Assembly (NCBI RefSeq): GCF_963678635.1
Contig: NC_087062.1
Coordinates: 83,724,012 to 83,788,011 of the forward strand
Origin: Symsagittifera roscoffensis
Lineage: Eukaryota; Xenacoelomorpha; Acoela; Convolutidae
Direction of reading: 5' to 3'
DNA: 64,000 nt
In this document: piece after piece, positions 56,501-61,099 of the stretch
Layout of the letters: each line of letters begins with the position of its first letter
How positions within the stretch are numbered: the first letter of the stretch is position 1
Notes under the pieces: generated by a model
What the model was told of the DNA's origin: nothing
Database searches by the model: none
The model's input: only the letters and a program-made list of their open reading frames with translations
Made by a program: the position numbers and the translations under genes

Positions 56501-57646
56501 TGGCGCAAATTTTGGAGATGTCCCATTGCCTAAACAAAAAAAATAAATTCAAACAACGATTCTTATTGCTATTTGATCAGCAATTTCTCTAACAAATCAC
56601 AGAAACTCATCAAAACAATATTTGATCGCAAAAAGAACCACGCGAGGAAATCATCAACTATGTCAGTGTTATAAAACATAAGCATCAAAGCCAGTAAAAA
56701 TTGATTTCTGATAACCATGTGAACAAATAATAATTAACGATTTTTTCTTAAAACAGTTCTGCTTTTTGGTTTAGTACAATAAAACAAAGCTGACTTTTCG
56801 TGGAAGTTGATCTTGACTTGTGTCAACTGCTTGATCAGGTCATAATGCCTCAGAAGCTCGGCTCTTGTCAGAATGGAGTTATTCTGTGAGGCCTTTGTAG
56901 ATGATGAGTCATAGTACTGTATAATAGACATGGCTCCCTCTCTGTCTGTTGCGTCTAGACGAACATCGTCTACACCTCCTTCGTTTCTGTCGCTAAAGAT
57001 ATCTGAAACAAGCCAACATGATCTGTGGAATGTAACACAAAAATTCGCACATTCTTCGCTTAGAAATTTATCCAAAAACGGCACGCTCGATTGTTGTTCC
57101 CAAATGAGGAAATCAAAGAACATCAGCTGTTTTATTTTCAAAATTGAACGCTCGTTTGTCGGGCCTTCCTGCGTAAAAACATGGCCATGATTGAACTGTA
57201 CTCCTTTGGATTCAGGAAATGCTTCGAAACAAATTCGTGCCAGGACAAACTACTCTAGATTGTCGCCGAATTTTGCTTCGATTCTTCATCAAATCGGTTT
57301 TCTTGTCTTGCCAATTCAAAAACTTAAAGTATAAGAAATATTCGTAAGAACAAATATTCGATTTAAGTTATTGTCGGCTCATTCATATCACAGATGTCTC
57401 ACCGTTCGTCCACAGTTTTACCGGATCATTCTCCAGTTTGGTTCTGGCATGTGACGCAACAGCCAGACAAAGGAGGACTGCAAAAGAGACAGCAAACAGG
57501 ACTGTCACTTGGAACTGTACGCCATCTATGTAGTCCAAGAGACGAGAGGGCAGCCGATCCAGTCTCCGCTTCAACTTCCGTCTGTCGTCCTCTTCCTTCT
57601 CTGCCCCAGCTGATCCCGAAGAGGATCCCTCGGAGCCAACTGTCAT
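20230..57646 (-). CDS. ptc: Patched-family Hedgehog receptor, 25-exon gene (whole span)
   Basis: Twelve-pass membrane protein of the Patched/RND/sterol-sensing family, the Hedgehog receptor that restrains Smoothened. Joining the 25 exons listed below gives about 1,573 codons with every splice phase matching; human PTCH1 is about 1,447 residues. Seen: TM1 (~44-66); first ectodomain with the Patched hallmark TPLDCFWDG (exon 4); TM2-TM6 sterol-sensing unit (~423-570); a long basic, Ser-rich middle loop (~586-850); TM7 (~853-871); second ectodomain including FLTAWHSYDP and PRADPVRLSFFHY; TM8-TM12 (~1112-1270); and a ~300-residue cytoplasmic tail. Odd: the TM4 motif GxxxD and the TM10 acidic residue are missing, no PPxY motif is visible in the tail, and the ectodomain segment around the usual Cys/His-Trp stretch before exon 7 was not found. 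The family call is firm; the exact ends of a few exons are less so. Confidence 0.93.
20575..21140 (-). other. Patched intron 24 (GC-AG)
   Basis: 566 nt with GCAAGT donor and TTTTTTAG acceptor; AT-rich, nothing else recognisable. Confidence 0.65.
21141..21357 (-). CDS. ptc: Patched exon 24 (tail; GC donor)
   Basis: 217 nt, residues 1387-1459. Acceptor TTGTTTGCAG; the donor AG|GCAAGT is a GC-type 5' splice site with otherwise perfect consensus. The tail is basic, His/Ser-rich. Two minus-strand frames are open through this exon; only the one used here agrees in phase with both neighbours. Confidence 0.68.
21358..21918 (-). other. Patched intron 23
   Basis: 561 nt; about 21,500-21,730 is a plus-oriented tRNA-derived SINE. 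It separates exon 24 from exon 23. Confidence 0.65.
21500..21730 (+). mobile_element. tRNA-derived SINE (SINE-D)
   Basis: Plus strand: GATGGTGAAGGGCCTTAG then GGAGGTTCGAGGCCCC, an A-box-like and a strong B-box sequence about 45 bp apart, followed by a non-tRNA body. Single copy in the window. Confidence 0.6.
21919..22181 (-). CDS. ptc: Patched exon 23 (cytoplasmic tail)
   Basis: 263 nt, residues 1300-1386 plus two bases. Acceptor ATCTTTCAG, donor AG|GTGCAG. It is a Ser/His/Arg-rich tail with a Ser run and no recognised motif. If this donor is not used, the frame runs on for a few residues to a TAG at 21884-21882, giving a shorter tail. The donor was chosen because phase 2 opens the long tail frame in exons 24-25. 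Confidence 0.7.
22182..22937 (-). other. Patched intron 22
   Basis: 756 nt with a G-rich stretch (22,398-22,416) and a C run (22,619-22,630), bounding sequence related to the satellite-like arrays elsewhere. Confidence 0.6.
22938..23100 (-). CDS. ptc: Patched exon 22 (TM12)
   Basis: 163 nt, residues 1245-1299. Acceptor TTGTTTCAG, donor GTAAGT. TM12 (VTISVAVFWVVFAFVVPAVA) corresponds to the ILTILGVLNGLVLLPVLL helix. The start of the cytoplasmic tail follows. Confidence 0.87.
23101..23726 (-). other. Patched intron 21
   Basis: 626 nt; nothing recognisable. Confidence 0.65.
23727..23835 (-). CDS. ptc: Patched exon 21 (TM11)
   Basis: 109 nt, residues 1209-1244 plus two bases. Acceptor GTGTTTTAG, donor GTTAGT. 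It encodes one hydrophobic segment (FVIAFITSAAQMICVVFIYF) in the place of TM11. Both phases fit the flanking exons. Confidence 0.82.
23985..24225 (-). mobile_element. SINE-A copy (partial)
   Basis: Has the tRNA-like block (CCACTCAGCCACGG on plus) and AGAGAACAGATGCTATGCAA; the hairpin end is missing or diverged. Confidence 0.65.
25730..26480. repeat. Satellite-like array (CTCAGATTTGG family)
   Basis: Units of about 165 bp with CTCAGATTTGGGAAGGTAG and CGCTTATGCAGGGG, interrupted by a poly-C run. The left side begins with a SINE hairpin fragment. Confidence 0.75.
26575..26830 (-). mobile_element. SINE-A copy
   Basis: Minus strand carries GGTCGGCGGTTCGATTCCGG (B box) and an A-box region. Ends at the AGCTTCGCTTCTCTG hairpin side. 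Confidence 0.8.
26930..27225 (-). mobile_element. SINE-A copy (diverged)
   Basis: Starts GGGAGAAGCTGCACTTAGC and ends with the TTTATTTGCGACTTGGG segment shared by other copies. Confidence 0.65.
27620..27809 (-). CDS. ptc: Patched exon 20 (TM9-TM10)
   Basis: 190 nt, residues 1146-1208 plus one base. Acceptor CGCTTTAG, donor GTAAGT. The ungapped match of VSADVIFAPLCLMVMACLF to the family's LSAVPVVILIASVGIGVEF places TM10. The Gly and the acidic residue (position 1178 here) become Val and Leu. Drosophila Patched also lacks the TM10 acid, but not the TM4 one. Confidence 0.85.
27810..29494 (-). other. Patched intron 19
   Basis: About 1.7 kb. It contains a SINE-A copy (28,372-28,645) inserted within or beside an intronic-family copy (28,110-28,230 and 28,640-28,700), and a small tandem repeat with CTTTAATATGATAT (29,156-29,255). 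Confidence 0.65.
28372..28645 (-). mobile_element. SINE-A copy (well preserved)
   Basis: AGGCAAAGCTTCGCTTCGC then CACTAGCGAGAACACGAC and CACAAATAAAGCAGAGAACA; all family landmarks present. Confidence 0.85.
29495..29641 (-). CDS. ptc: Patched exon 19 (TM8)
   Basis: 147 nt, residues 1097-1145, phase 0 at both ends. Acceptor TGTTAATAG, donor GTTAGT. LPSGLILFPWSQF aligns with the YPNGYPFLFWEQY motif just before TM8; TM8 follows (~1112-1136). Confidence 0.92.
29642..30055 (-). other. Patched intron 18
   Basis: 414 nt, AT-rich; nothing recognisable. Confidence 0.65.
30056..30198 (-). CDS. ptc: Patched exon 18 (second ectodomain)
   Basis: 143 nt, residues 1049-1096. Acceptor CTTGTTTTAG, donor GTCACT. 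PRADPVRLSFFHYKVSRL matches IPAAEPIEYAQFPFYLNGL, and HAISHLLTICAKFSQDGLK matches AIEKVRTICSNYTSLGL. Other reading frames of the exon are closed by stops. Confidence 0.92.
30199..30828 (-). other. Patched intron 17
   Basis: 630 nt. Open frames here are extensions of exon 17 past its GTAAGT donor. No separate feature seen. Confidence 0.65.
30829..31095 (-). CDS. ptc: Patched exon 17 (second ectodomain)
   Basis: 267 nt, residues 960-1048 plus one base. Acceptor TTGTTTTCAAG, donor GTAAGT. TDGVIKPMSFDTFLTAWHSY aligns clearly with the [20 protein letters not shown] block of human Patched. The GTAAGT donor was chosen over an upstream GTTTTC because it is consensus and gives the Ile-Pro junction seen in the family. 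Confidence 0.92.
31300..31700 (-). mobile_element. SINE-A copy or composite
   Basis: Two overlapping pieces: a tRNA-like block (31,500-31,570) and the AAAGCAGAGAACAGATGC end (31,575-31,690). Confidence 0.65.
31870..32060 (-). mobile_element. SINE-C fragment
   Basis: AAGCCGACAAAATTTGAGCAGAC and GACTCGAACTCCTTAGG, shared with 43.1-43.7 kb. Confidence 0.55.
32276..32411 (-). CDS. ptc: Patched exon 16 (second ectodomain)
   Basis: 136 nt, residues 915-959 plus one base. Acceptor ACGCGTAG, donor GTAAGA. MQRSLTNLDSEIR and WIKRFRQFLSG align with the HRSFSNVKYV and WLHYFRDWLQG blocks of Patched. Confidence 0.88.
32667..32852 (-). CDS. ptc: Patched exon 15 (TM7)
   Basis: 186 nt, residues 853-914. 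Acceptor GTGTTTTCAG, donor GTGAGG. TM7 is followed by GLENETDLINSNSVAYSFVE, matching the family's GLDLTDIVPRETREYDFI at the start of the second ectodomain. Confidence 0.9.
32853..34622 (-). other. Patched intron 14
   Basis: About 1.8 kb with two copies of the intronic family (33,000-33,200 and 34,020-34,280). Nothing else recognised. Confidence 0.6.
34623..34976 (-). CDS. ptc: Patched exon 14 (middle loop, basic)
   Basis: 354 nt, residues 735-852, phase 0 at both ends. Acceptor TTTTAAG, donor GTATGT. It starts acidic/Pro-rich (SSNPPSPKEG), passes through a Ser run and a Cys/Tyr patch, and ends in a strongly basic stretch (WRKRRSRKLALKRR) before an aromatic segment leading to TM7. Confidence 0.8.
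35194..35638 (-). CDS. ptc: Patched exon 13 (middle cytoplasmic loop)
   Basis: 445 nt, residues 586-734. Acceptor CTTTTCAG, donor GTAATT. It is a low-complexity, Ser/Thr-rich cytoplasmic loop with a striking basic/His cluster (KRRRHRHRHSYHRRSH). It matches the position of the central loop of Patched, which is poorly conserved between phyla, so identity rests on phase and place. Confidence 0.8.
35639..36068 (-). other. Patched intron 12
   Basis: 430 nt, AT-rich; nothing recognisable. Confidence 0.65.
36069..36186 (-). CDS. ptc: Patched exon 12 (TM6)
   Basis: 118 nt, residues 547-585 plus two bases. The acceptor TTATGTGTAG follows a pyrimidine tract; the donor is GTATCG. It encodes TM6 (IVSTAIFVFISPLLGIVV), corresponding to the VVVVFNFAMVLLIFPAI helix that closes the sterol-sensing domain. 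A second phase-2 donor, GTTCGC at 36040-36035, is possible and would add about ten basic residues. Confidence 0.75.
36280..36570. repeat. Intronic dispersed family copy
   Basis: Shares AACCCAGTTTGAGAAAAC and AGTCGATCACGTTTTTC with copies at 28.1, 33.0, 34.0 and 41.1 kb, all in Patched introns and in the same orientation. Confidence 0.6.
36970..37520. repeat. Long dispersed repeat copy
   Basis: CTGCTCGTATCAGGGCGAAG ... CGATTTATAAGACGG ... CGAAAGTCGGAACAATAAC closely matches 52,255-52,760 across about 500 bp. Confidence 0.8.
38359..38461 (-). CDS. ptc: Patched exon 11 (TM5)
   Basis: 103 nt, residues 513-546 plus one base, separated from exon 10 by an intron of only 74 nt. Acceptor TTTATTTAG, donor GTAAAT. 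It encodes a basic loop (ATRRKCL) and a hydrophobic segment (~524-545) in the place of TM5. Phases fit exons 10 and 12 exactly. It is too short and diverged to be found by similarity alone; phase, position and hydrophobicity support it. Confidence 0.75.
38536..38604 (-). CDS. ptc: Patched exon 10 (TM4, altered GxxxD)
   Basis: 69 nt, residues 490-512, phase 0 at both ends. Acceptor CAATTTAG, donor GTAAGA. The family's VLPFLALGVGVDD aligns without gaps to VTVLLVLPIAYYV, so Gly497 is Pro and the Asp pair at 501-502 is Tyr-Val. An alternative donor GTGAGA at 38558-38557 would skip exon 11 and still keep frame, but would drop TM5. Confidence 0.78.
38605..39094 (-). other. Patched intron 9
   Basis: 490 nt. 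A GC-richer block at 38,780-38,910 reads on the minus strand as GGAGTGGCTAAATCTCCGC, suggesting a diverged tRNA-derived SINE head, but no B box is clear. Confidence 0.5.
39095..39215 (-). CDS. ptc: Patched exon 9 (TM3)
   Basis: 121 nt, residues 449-489. Acceptor TGTGTTTAG, donor GTAAAA. TM3 (~457-477) is followed by VSFSPESVQ, which aligns with ISFNAATTQ just before TM4 in Patched. This match fixes the frame and the register of TM4 in the next exon. Confidence 0.87.
39216..42475 (-). other. Patched intron 8
   Basis: About 3.3 kb. It holds a tRNA-like SINE pair (40,250-40,580) and a copy of the intronic family ending in GGAGAGCGTAA (41,120-41,340). At 41,480-41,590 a ~70-bp segment (ACCAAA..AATGAAACTAGGG) is repeated in tandem. 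The remainder is unassigned. Confidence 0.65.
40250..40580 (-). mobile_element. SINE-C, tandem pair
   Basis: Minus strand: TAGCCCAACTGCTTGAGACC and GTTCGAATCTGGTCGGGAC are tRNA-like A and B boxes. A second unit lies in tandem (AGGTCTCGACTGGAGTCGAA). Confidence 0.8.
42476..42690 (-). CDS. ptc: Patched exon 8 (TM2)
   Basis: 215 nt, residues 378-448 plus two bases. Acceptor TTCTCGTAG, donor GTGAGT. The Ser-rich helix corresponds to the family's LDDILKSFS region. TM2 (~423-441, IFVLLMVLAIMSLLLL) opens the sterol-sensing domain. Confidence 0.85.
43050..43700 (-). mobile_element. SINE-C fragments
   Basis: AAGGCCGACAAAAAATGAGC at 43,060 and a B-box-like GACTAGGATTCAAATTC at 43,592. Between them, an AATTAGACGATAAGC motif (43,132) and its complement (43,547) form an inverted pair. 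Confidence 0.5.
44690..47000. repeat. Degenerate ~165-bp satellite array
   Basis: About 14 units recognised by AACGTCATATCTCGAAAACT, GGATTTGAGCAGTCATATT, TTCGCAACCCCTGAGAGTAC and CCCTGACAG. Spacing is about 120-175 bp; units are diverged, and two neighbours (45,940 and 46,066) are nearly identical. Confidence 0.88.
45600..45830. repeat. Repeat with TATAGA-type tail, copy 1
   Basis: ACGATATAGCTAAAACG and AATTATTATGCTTAAACATG end in a short TATAGATATAGATTA tail. Related copies at 47,000-47,180 and 47,290-47,600. Confidence 0.65.
47427..47592. repeat. GATA microsatellite
   Basis: About 165 bp of TAGA/TATAGA repeats, directly after the third copy of the tailed repeat. The YIS-repeat open frames it creates are meaningless. 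Confidence 0.97.
47868..48049 (-). CDS. ptc: Patched exon 7 (end of first ectodomain)
   Basis: 182 nt, residues 317-377. Acceptor TTAATTTCAG, donor GTAAGT (consensus). It encodes RNSSGHVTSAQQLHTVWHLM and WTEEAAAELLELFYRKF, matching the RNRSGHLRKAQALQ and GWTQEKAAEVLNAWQRNF blocks of Drosophila Patched. A glycosylation site NSS is present. The family's block just before this (a Cys-Gly and His-Trp segment ending in ELIVGG) is not in this exon. Confidence 0.92.
48215..48260 (-). repeat. SINE hairpin-tail fragment
   Basis: CAGAGGCGAAGCTGAACTTCGC directly at the end of a conserved open stretch upstream of Patched exon 7. Confidence 0.6.
48385..48655 (-). mobile_element. SINE-C copy
   Basis: Matches 40,260-40,505 nearly throughout (CGTTGCCGTCTAAGGCATGG, GGCCGACAAAAATAAACAGA). 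Confidence 0.85.
49460..49620 (-). mobile_element. SINE-A copy (partial)
   Basis: CATAGAGGAAAAGCAGCG start and CGGAATCCAATCACCGACC B-box region. Confidence 0.6.
49610..50840. repeat. Satellite-like array (CTCAGATTTGG family)
   Basis: TCAGATTTGGCA or close variants at about 49,970, 50,195, 50,505 and 50,655, with GCAATGAAGATATTTACTAG-type blocks repeated between. Confidence 0.8.
51040..51380 (-). mobile_element. SINE-A copy
   Basis: CGGATTCGAATCGACGACC (B box on the minus strand), AAAACAGAAAACAGATGCT and GTGCCACTAAATGAGCAC. Confidence 0.75.
51878..52260 (-). mobile_element. SINE-B copy (full)
   Basis: Minus strand starts with a tRNA-like head (TAGCGTAGAGGTAGGG; AGGGTCGAACCTGGGC), passes through a unique body and ends in the hairpin GCGAAGTGTAACTTCGC and CTCTGTG. 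The second copy is at 62,875-63,410. Confidence 0.85.
52255..52760. repeat. Long dispersed repeat copy
   Basis: Close match to 36,970-37,520; lies directly beside the SINE-B head. Confidence 0.8.
53163..53346 (-). CDS. ptc: Patched exon 6 (first ectodomain, Cys pair)
   Basis: 184 nt, residues 256-316 plus one base. Acceptor TTGTTTCAG, donor GTTAGT. GDISYTEKRCLDRDNC aligns with the GYMDRPCLNP...DCP motif of Patched. The donor could instead be GTATTG seven bases earlier, but the chosen one leaves phase 1, which exon 7 needs. Confidence 0.78.
53347..53850 (-). other. Patched intron 5
   Basis: 504 nt. A segment at about 53,420-53,640 with GCGGCGCGC resembles parts of 22,430-22,560 and 49,130-49,340, so it is probably a dispersed repeat. 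No exon seen. Confidence 0.6.
53851..53977 (-). CDS. ptc: Patched exon 5 (first ectodomain)
   Basis: 127 nt, residues 213-255. Acceptor ATTTTTAG, donor GTCAGT. It encodes TGRQLTWSN followed by an amphipathic helix (NFLQEVIKE), matching the PPLRWTNFDP...FLEELKK stretch of Patched. Potential N-glycosylation sites NIT and NMT are visible. Confidence 0.85.
54945..55010 (-). repeat. SINE hairpin-tail fragment
   Basis: GCTAAGCGGAGCTTCGCATTACTTGAGATACAACGC, shared in pattern with 58,220-58,290 (quoted in parts: GGAGCTTCGC, GAGATACAAC). Confidence 0.6.
55440..56010. repeat. Tandem pair of ~280-bp repeats
   Basis: TTTGCTGCAT ... GCGAAGCTCTG ... CAAGAATTTATCAATGATGC ... TATACTACTT recurs with an offset of about 282 bp. 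Confidence 0.8.
56039..56136 (-). CDS. ptc: Patched exon 4 (TPLDCFW signature)
   Basis: 98 nt, residues 181-212 plus two bases. Acceptor CGTTTTAG, donor GTACGT. It encodes the Patched signature around NPCLITTPLDCFWDGASLL, the most diagnostic peptide in the gene; Dispatched and NPC1 lack it. Confidence 0.93.
56137..56441 (-). other. Patched intron 3
   Basis: 305 nt, GT-AG, AT-rich; nothing recognisable inside. Confidence 0.7.
56442..56529 (-). CDS. ptc: Patched exon 3 (first ectodomain)
   Basis: 88 nt, residues 151-180. Acceptor TTTGTTTAG, donor GTATCT. It encodes QWDISKIC, matching the QW....LC segment of Patched ectodomain 1. One base completes the previous codon, and the exon ends in phase 0. 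Confidence 0.85.
56795..57002 (-). CDS. ptc: Patched exon 2 (first ectodomain)
   Basis: Residues 82-150 plus two bases. Acceptor GTTTCAG, donor GTCAGC. It contains SIIQYYD and ILTRAELLRH, which line up with the QLMIQT and VLTTEALLQH region of vertebrate Patched. The donor was chosen because it is the one that restores phase with exon 3 and produces a Lys-Gln-Trp junction like the family's Arg-Gln-Trp. Confidence 0.85.
57003..57402 (-). other. Patched intron 1
   Basis: 400 nt, GT-AG. I see no repeat or further exon in it. Confidence 0.7.
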
Positions 57647-57652
57647 TCTTAA
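57403..57652 (-). CDS. ptc: Patched exon 1 (start, TM1)
   Basis: The exon begins after the acceptor TTATTTTCAG. The first ATG follows six bases later (57646-57644) and gives residues 1-81 plus one base. The N-terminus is acidic/basic and is followed by TM1 (~44-66) and the LWTN segment, which corresponds to the LWV region after TM1 in other Patched proteins. The donor is GTGAGA. The frame stays open upstream with another in-frame ATG at 57673-57671, so an unspliced, slightly longer N-terminus is possible. Confidence 0.8.
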
Positions 57653-58215
57653 CTGAAAATAAGTCCAATCCATCCAAAGGATACCCAAAATTTCAAAAAG
57701 TGCTGCCAAATAAGCACTGGGTATCAACGATTTAGTTTCTATTTCCGCTGTAACTCGCCATAACGTAACAAAAAACAATCTTCTTCAAAAACTGAACTTA
57801 TTTGAACTAAGATATTTCTAAGTTAGCTCCACCACCTGTTTTCACTAAAATCTCTGACAGATCAACTCGAACTTTTTGGTTCAACAAAGCTGTAACATTT
57901 CATATTTAAAAAGTCGATCGGGACTTTTTGCATGAATATGCTTGCTAACTTGTGTTTCTAAAATAAACTTTTGTCTGCGTCAATATCGTCGTTTTGAAAA
58001 AGTAATTTTAAAGGATGTGAAATCAATTTAAAACATCTCACAAAAACTTTGTTGCAATATCTTTGCTGCAATAATTTAAAAAGCAAAACACTAAAAAAAT
58101 CATAATAAAATAGTTTTCAAGTATCTGCAAACAAATACACTTGGGAGAGCTTAAACGGCGTTTATCTGAAGTGCGCAATTGGTAGTCTGCAGTTAAAACG
58201 GTTATCGTTGAAAAA
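57653..58215. other. Region upstream of Patched exon 1
   Basis: No 5' exon, TATA box or CpG-rich block recognised. The promoter may lie further away or transcripts may be trans-spliced. Confidence 0.35.
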
Positions 58216-58219
58216 ATCT

Positions 58220-58290
58220 TATAACACAGAGACGAAGCGAAGCTTCACATCACTTGAAATACAACACAAACATAAAAAAAACATCAGTAG
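58220..58290 (-). repeat. SINE hairpin-tail fragment
   Basis: CAGAGACGAAGCGAAGCTTC followed by CACATCACTTGAAATACAAC. Confidence 0.6.
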
Positions 58291-58354
58291 AAAAAATTTG
58301 AATGTTGAACAAATCTAGGAGAATCAAAATTTTCGTATGTCTCGATAAAAAACA

Positions 58355-59560
58355 ACTAGGGGCCATCTAAAGCTGGAAAAACGTGTTTCATTTTATTGGA
58401 ACTTGCTATACTGATGCGGCACCAGAAATCTGATTTCAAAAATTGGACTTTGTCCAAAACTTTAGGTGTTTCTCCATTAAATTAAGTGAGAAGAGTAAAA
58501 AAAACTTTGAGATAATCAACCTAATATTTCTTTTGGGAGATAGTATTTCTCTTACAAAAAAACTTAGGCGTCGCCACTTCTGCGGGAAAAATTATCGCCA
58601 CGCGTTACTTCAATGGAACTTTTCACCTCAGATTTCAATGGGTAAATTCAATAAAAAAACAATAAGTTTCTAGAAAACGGTCAAAAGTTCTAAAAAACGG
58701 TCCATAGACTTTCCAAAATCCATAATGTTTTTTCTGCAAAAAGCAGGTTACAGCCGCTTAAGCAGATAAGATTCCCAAAATCGAGTTTCTTGATTGAACA
58801 CAACCTGAGAATTGGCACACTAGTTTTCGCGTAAAGTCGCGAAGTTTCAAAACATCTGTGAAGGCTATAATTTTTTTTCAAACAAACTGGACATAGATAA
58901 TTATAAAGGTAGGCTTTCAACAACCTGTTGTTTGGAATAAACTTATGATATCGTATTTGGCGAGATAGCTAGCGAGAAAACTCCAAAGAAGGTTAACAAA
59001 TCAAAAATTTGACATTTCCGAGAATTATAGCTTTTTGTTCCATTGAGCCCAAAATCTCAGACTTGGGAGCGTATTTCTAGAGAAAAATCAAAAACTTTAC
59101 ACGAAAAAAAAATTCGGGCGTATTCGCATGAGCAAATGAGTTTCCCACAACGCGTTTTTTGAATTGAACCCAAAACCTCAGATGTGGCAGGGTAGTTGTC
59201 AAGAATATTCAAAAAGTTTTAAAAACGGCCAAAACATCAGAAGTTTGACTTTTCCAAGGGCGACTACTTTATGTGTGAAAAACCTTGTAAATGGCCGCTA
59301 AAACAGGCGAGTTTTCACTACCCATGATCTCCATTGAACCCACAATATCAGATTTGAGAGGCTAGTTTTCGAGAAAGGTCAAAAATTCACAAAAAGGTCA
59401 AAAATCTAAAATTTGACTATTACGAGGGCCATAAATTATGAGTAAAAAAACTTTGGGTGTAGCCGTTTATGCAGAGAGTTTTTCAAAACCGTTCTTTTTA
59501 AGGAAACTAAAAGCTCACATTTGAGAAGGATAATTTTCGAGAATACGAGGTCAAGGTGAG
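58355..59560. repeat. Satellite-like array (CTCAGATTTGG family)
   Basis: Core motifs at about 58,629, 58,803, 59,050, 59,170, 59,338 and 59,505; spacing in the last units is 165-170 bp. Confidence 0.8.
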
Positions 59561-59639
59561 TGAAATTAAAAATTGTAGGAGTAAACCAAACACTGAAAGC
59601 AACATTAAAAAAAAAGGCTCGCAGCAAAAGAAAAACGAT

Positions 59640-59830
59640 TCCAAGATGTGGCAACTAAGCCGACAAAATATAAGCAGACAATTTCTAAGCCGATATTTTT
59701 TTGAAACGGAGTATTTCCGTTTGAACAAAAAAACAGGCCCTACTCAGATCGAACCCAGGACCTTTGATGTCCCATCCCAGGCGTTTTAATTACCTCCAAA
59801 TTAAATAAACCGGAGACGCTAAGAAATTTG
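59640..59830 (-). mobile_element. SINE-C copy
   Basis: AAGCCGACAAAATATAAGCAG and, on the minus strand, CCTGGGTTCGATCTGAGTAG (B box). Confidence 0.75.
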
Positions 59831-59841
59831 AATTCATTATG

Positions 59842-61094
59842 AACCAAGGTACCAAGTGATTCTTTTAAACAAGTTGTTACCCGAAAAAAGTATATTCCCG
59901 ATTGATAACACTTTCTAATCGCAAGCGTAATAAACAAGGATAGCAGACCAAATGCATAAAAATTAAGTTGTTCAAATTAGTGTTGATTTCTTTGTGCGGG
60001 ATGTATAAAACGAGCTGTACAAATGCATGAAAAATGAGTGAATTAGTCTTATAAGCCAACAGTTGAACTCAAAAAAAAACTTTTAGAACTTTTTTTGCCA
60101 TGGAAGCGCTAAACGAAGCTCTTGAAAAGAGGTTTCTTTTAAGTAACATCAAGTTGTTTTTAGCATAGTTTGATTCATTAAATCAAAAAATTGATCGTCA
60201 AAAAATTATAAAATGGTTGAAACAATTTATCTACTTTGTGTACTCTGCTTTCAGTGAAAACTATCAACCTTACAGAAACATTGCCAGACTAGGACAATAC
60301 AACAGTAACTAGTTGCAGAGCAAGTAGCACAGAAAAAACCGACCACAGGAATCAGAGCAGAGAAAATTAAAATCTTCAAAGAGTAAAAAATGTTATTTCA
60401 GTTTGGGATGATTTCCAGGTCCATTATTTCGCCGACTTATAGATTCAAACAAAATTTTCAACGCAATGGGTTGTGAAAAAATTAATCTGAAAACATTTTA
60501 CTGCAATGACGATCGTAACTCAAAGAAATTATTTGCCGAAAAAAAATTGAAGCACAGATATCCCGTTGCTGTGCAAGGAGCGCAAAGTATTTTAAACAAA
60601 AAACGTAAATCAATGAACACAAAATCAAAAAAAAAATTGTGTTCTCTTAATTTTCCAGTTAGTTGTTTAGTTAATGTAATTACATTAGTCAAAAACCTGT
60701 GTAATAACAGATATGTGTAGCTGAAATGACTTTTTACAAAATTGATTAAAATCGTTTAAGCAAAAAAGGAGCGAAAAACAAGATTAAAAATCAGAGTTGG
60801 AAAATTCAGAACTAATTTCATTTGTTGAAATTGTTTCAATCGGAAATAGCCATGCTGTGATACGTAAAAATTGTTGTCGTTTTTTCTGTGTGGTGTAATG
60901 AAAGGATCTGGACAAAAAAGTAAAACTTAGTCATATTCGACAGTGATAGAAAAACAGGCAAACTGGACAACAGTTTTTGAAACAAGAAAACAAAAAATCA
61001 AAAAAAAATATAATTTCGATTTTTCGTTTCAGTTTTCTGCAGAATTTTTTTGAATTATTAATTCTTAAAATTGTGTTAATATAACTGCAAAAAC
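59842..61094. repeat. Tandem duplication, copy 1
   Basis: From AACCAAGGTACC to ATAACTGCAAAAAC; every landmark recurs exactly 1,258 bp later. No gene recognised inside; identical small open frames in both copies are not family members I know. Confidence 0.95.
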
Positions 61095-61099
61095 TGCAA

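Noticed and set aside
20230-57652. Dispatched, NPC1 or PTCHD instead of Patched
   Set aside because: TPLDCFWDG, the RNSSGH and WTEEAAAELL blocks and FLTAWHSYDP follow Patched, not the related families.
57394-57735. 113-codon plus-strand frame
   Set aside because: Antisense shadow of Patched exon 1.
60466-60720. 84-codon frame present identically at 61,724-61,978
   Set aside because: Identity comes from the tandem duplication, not from coding constraint.
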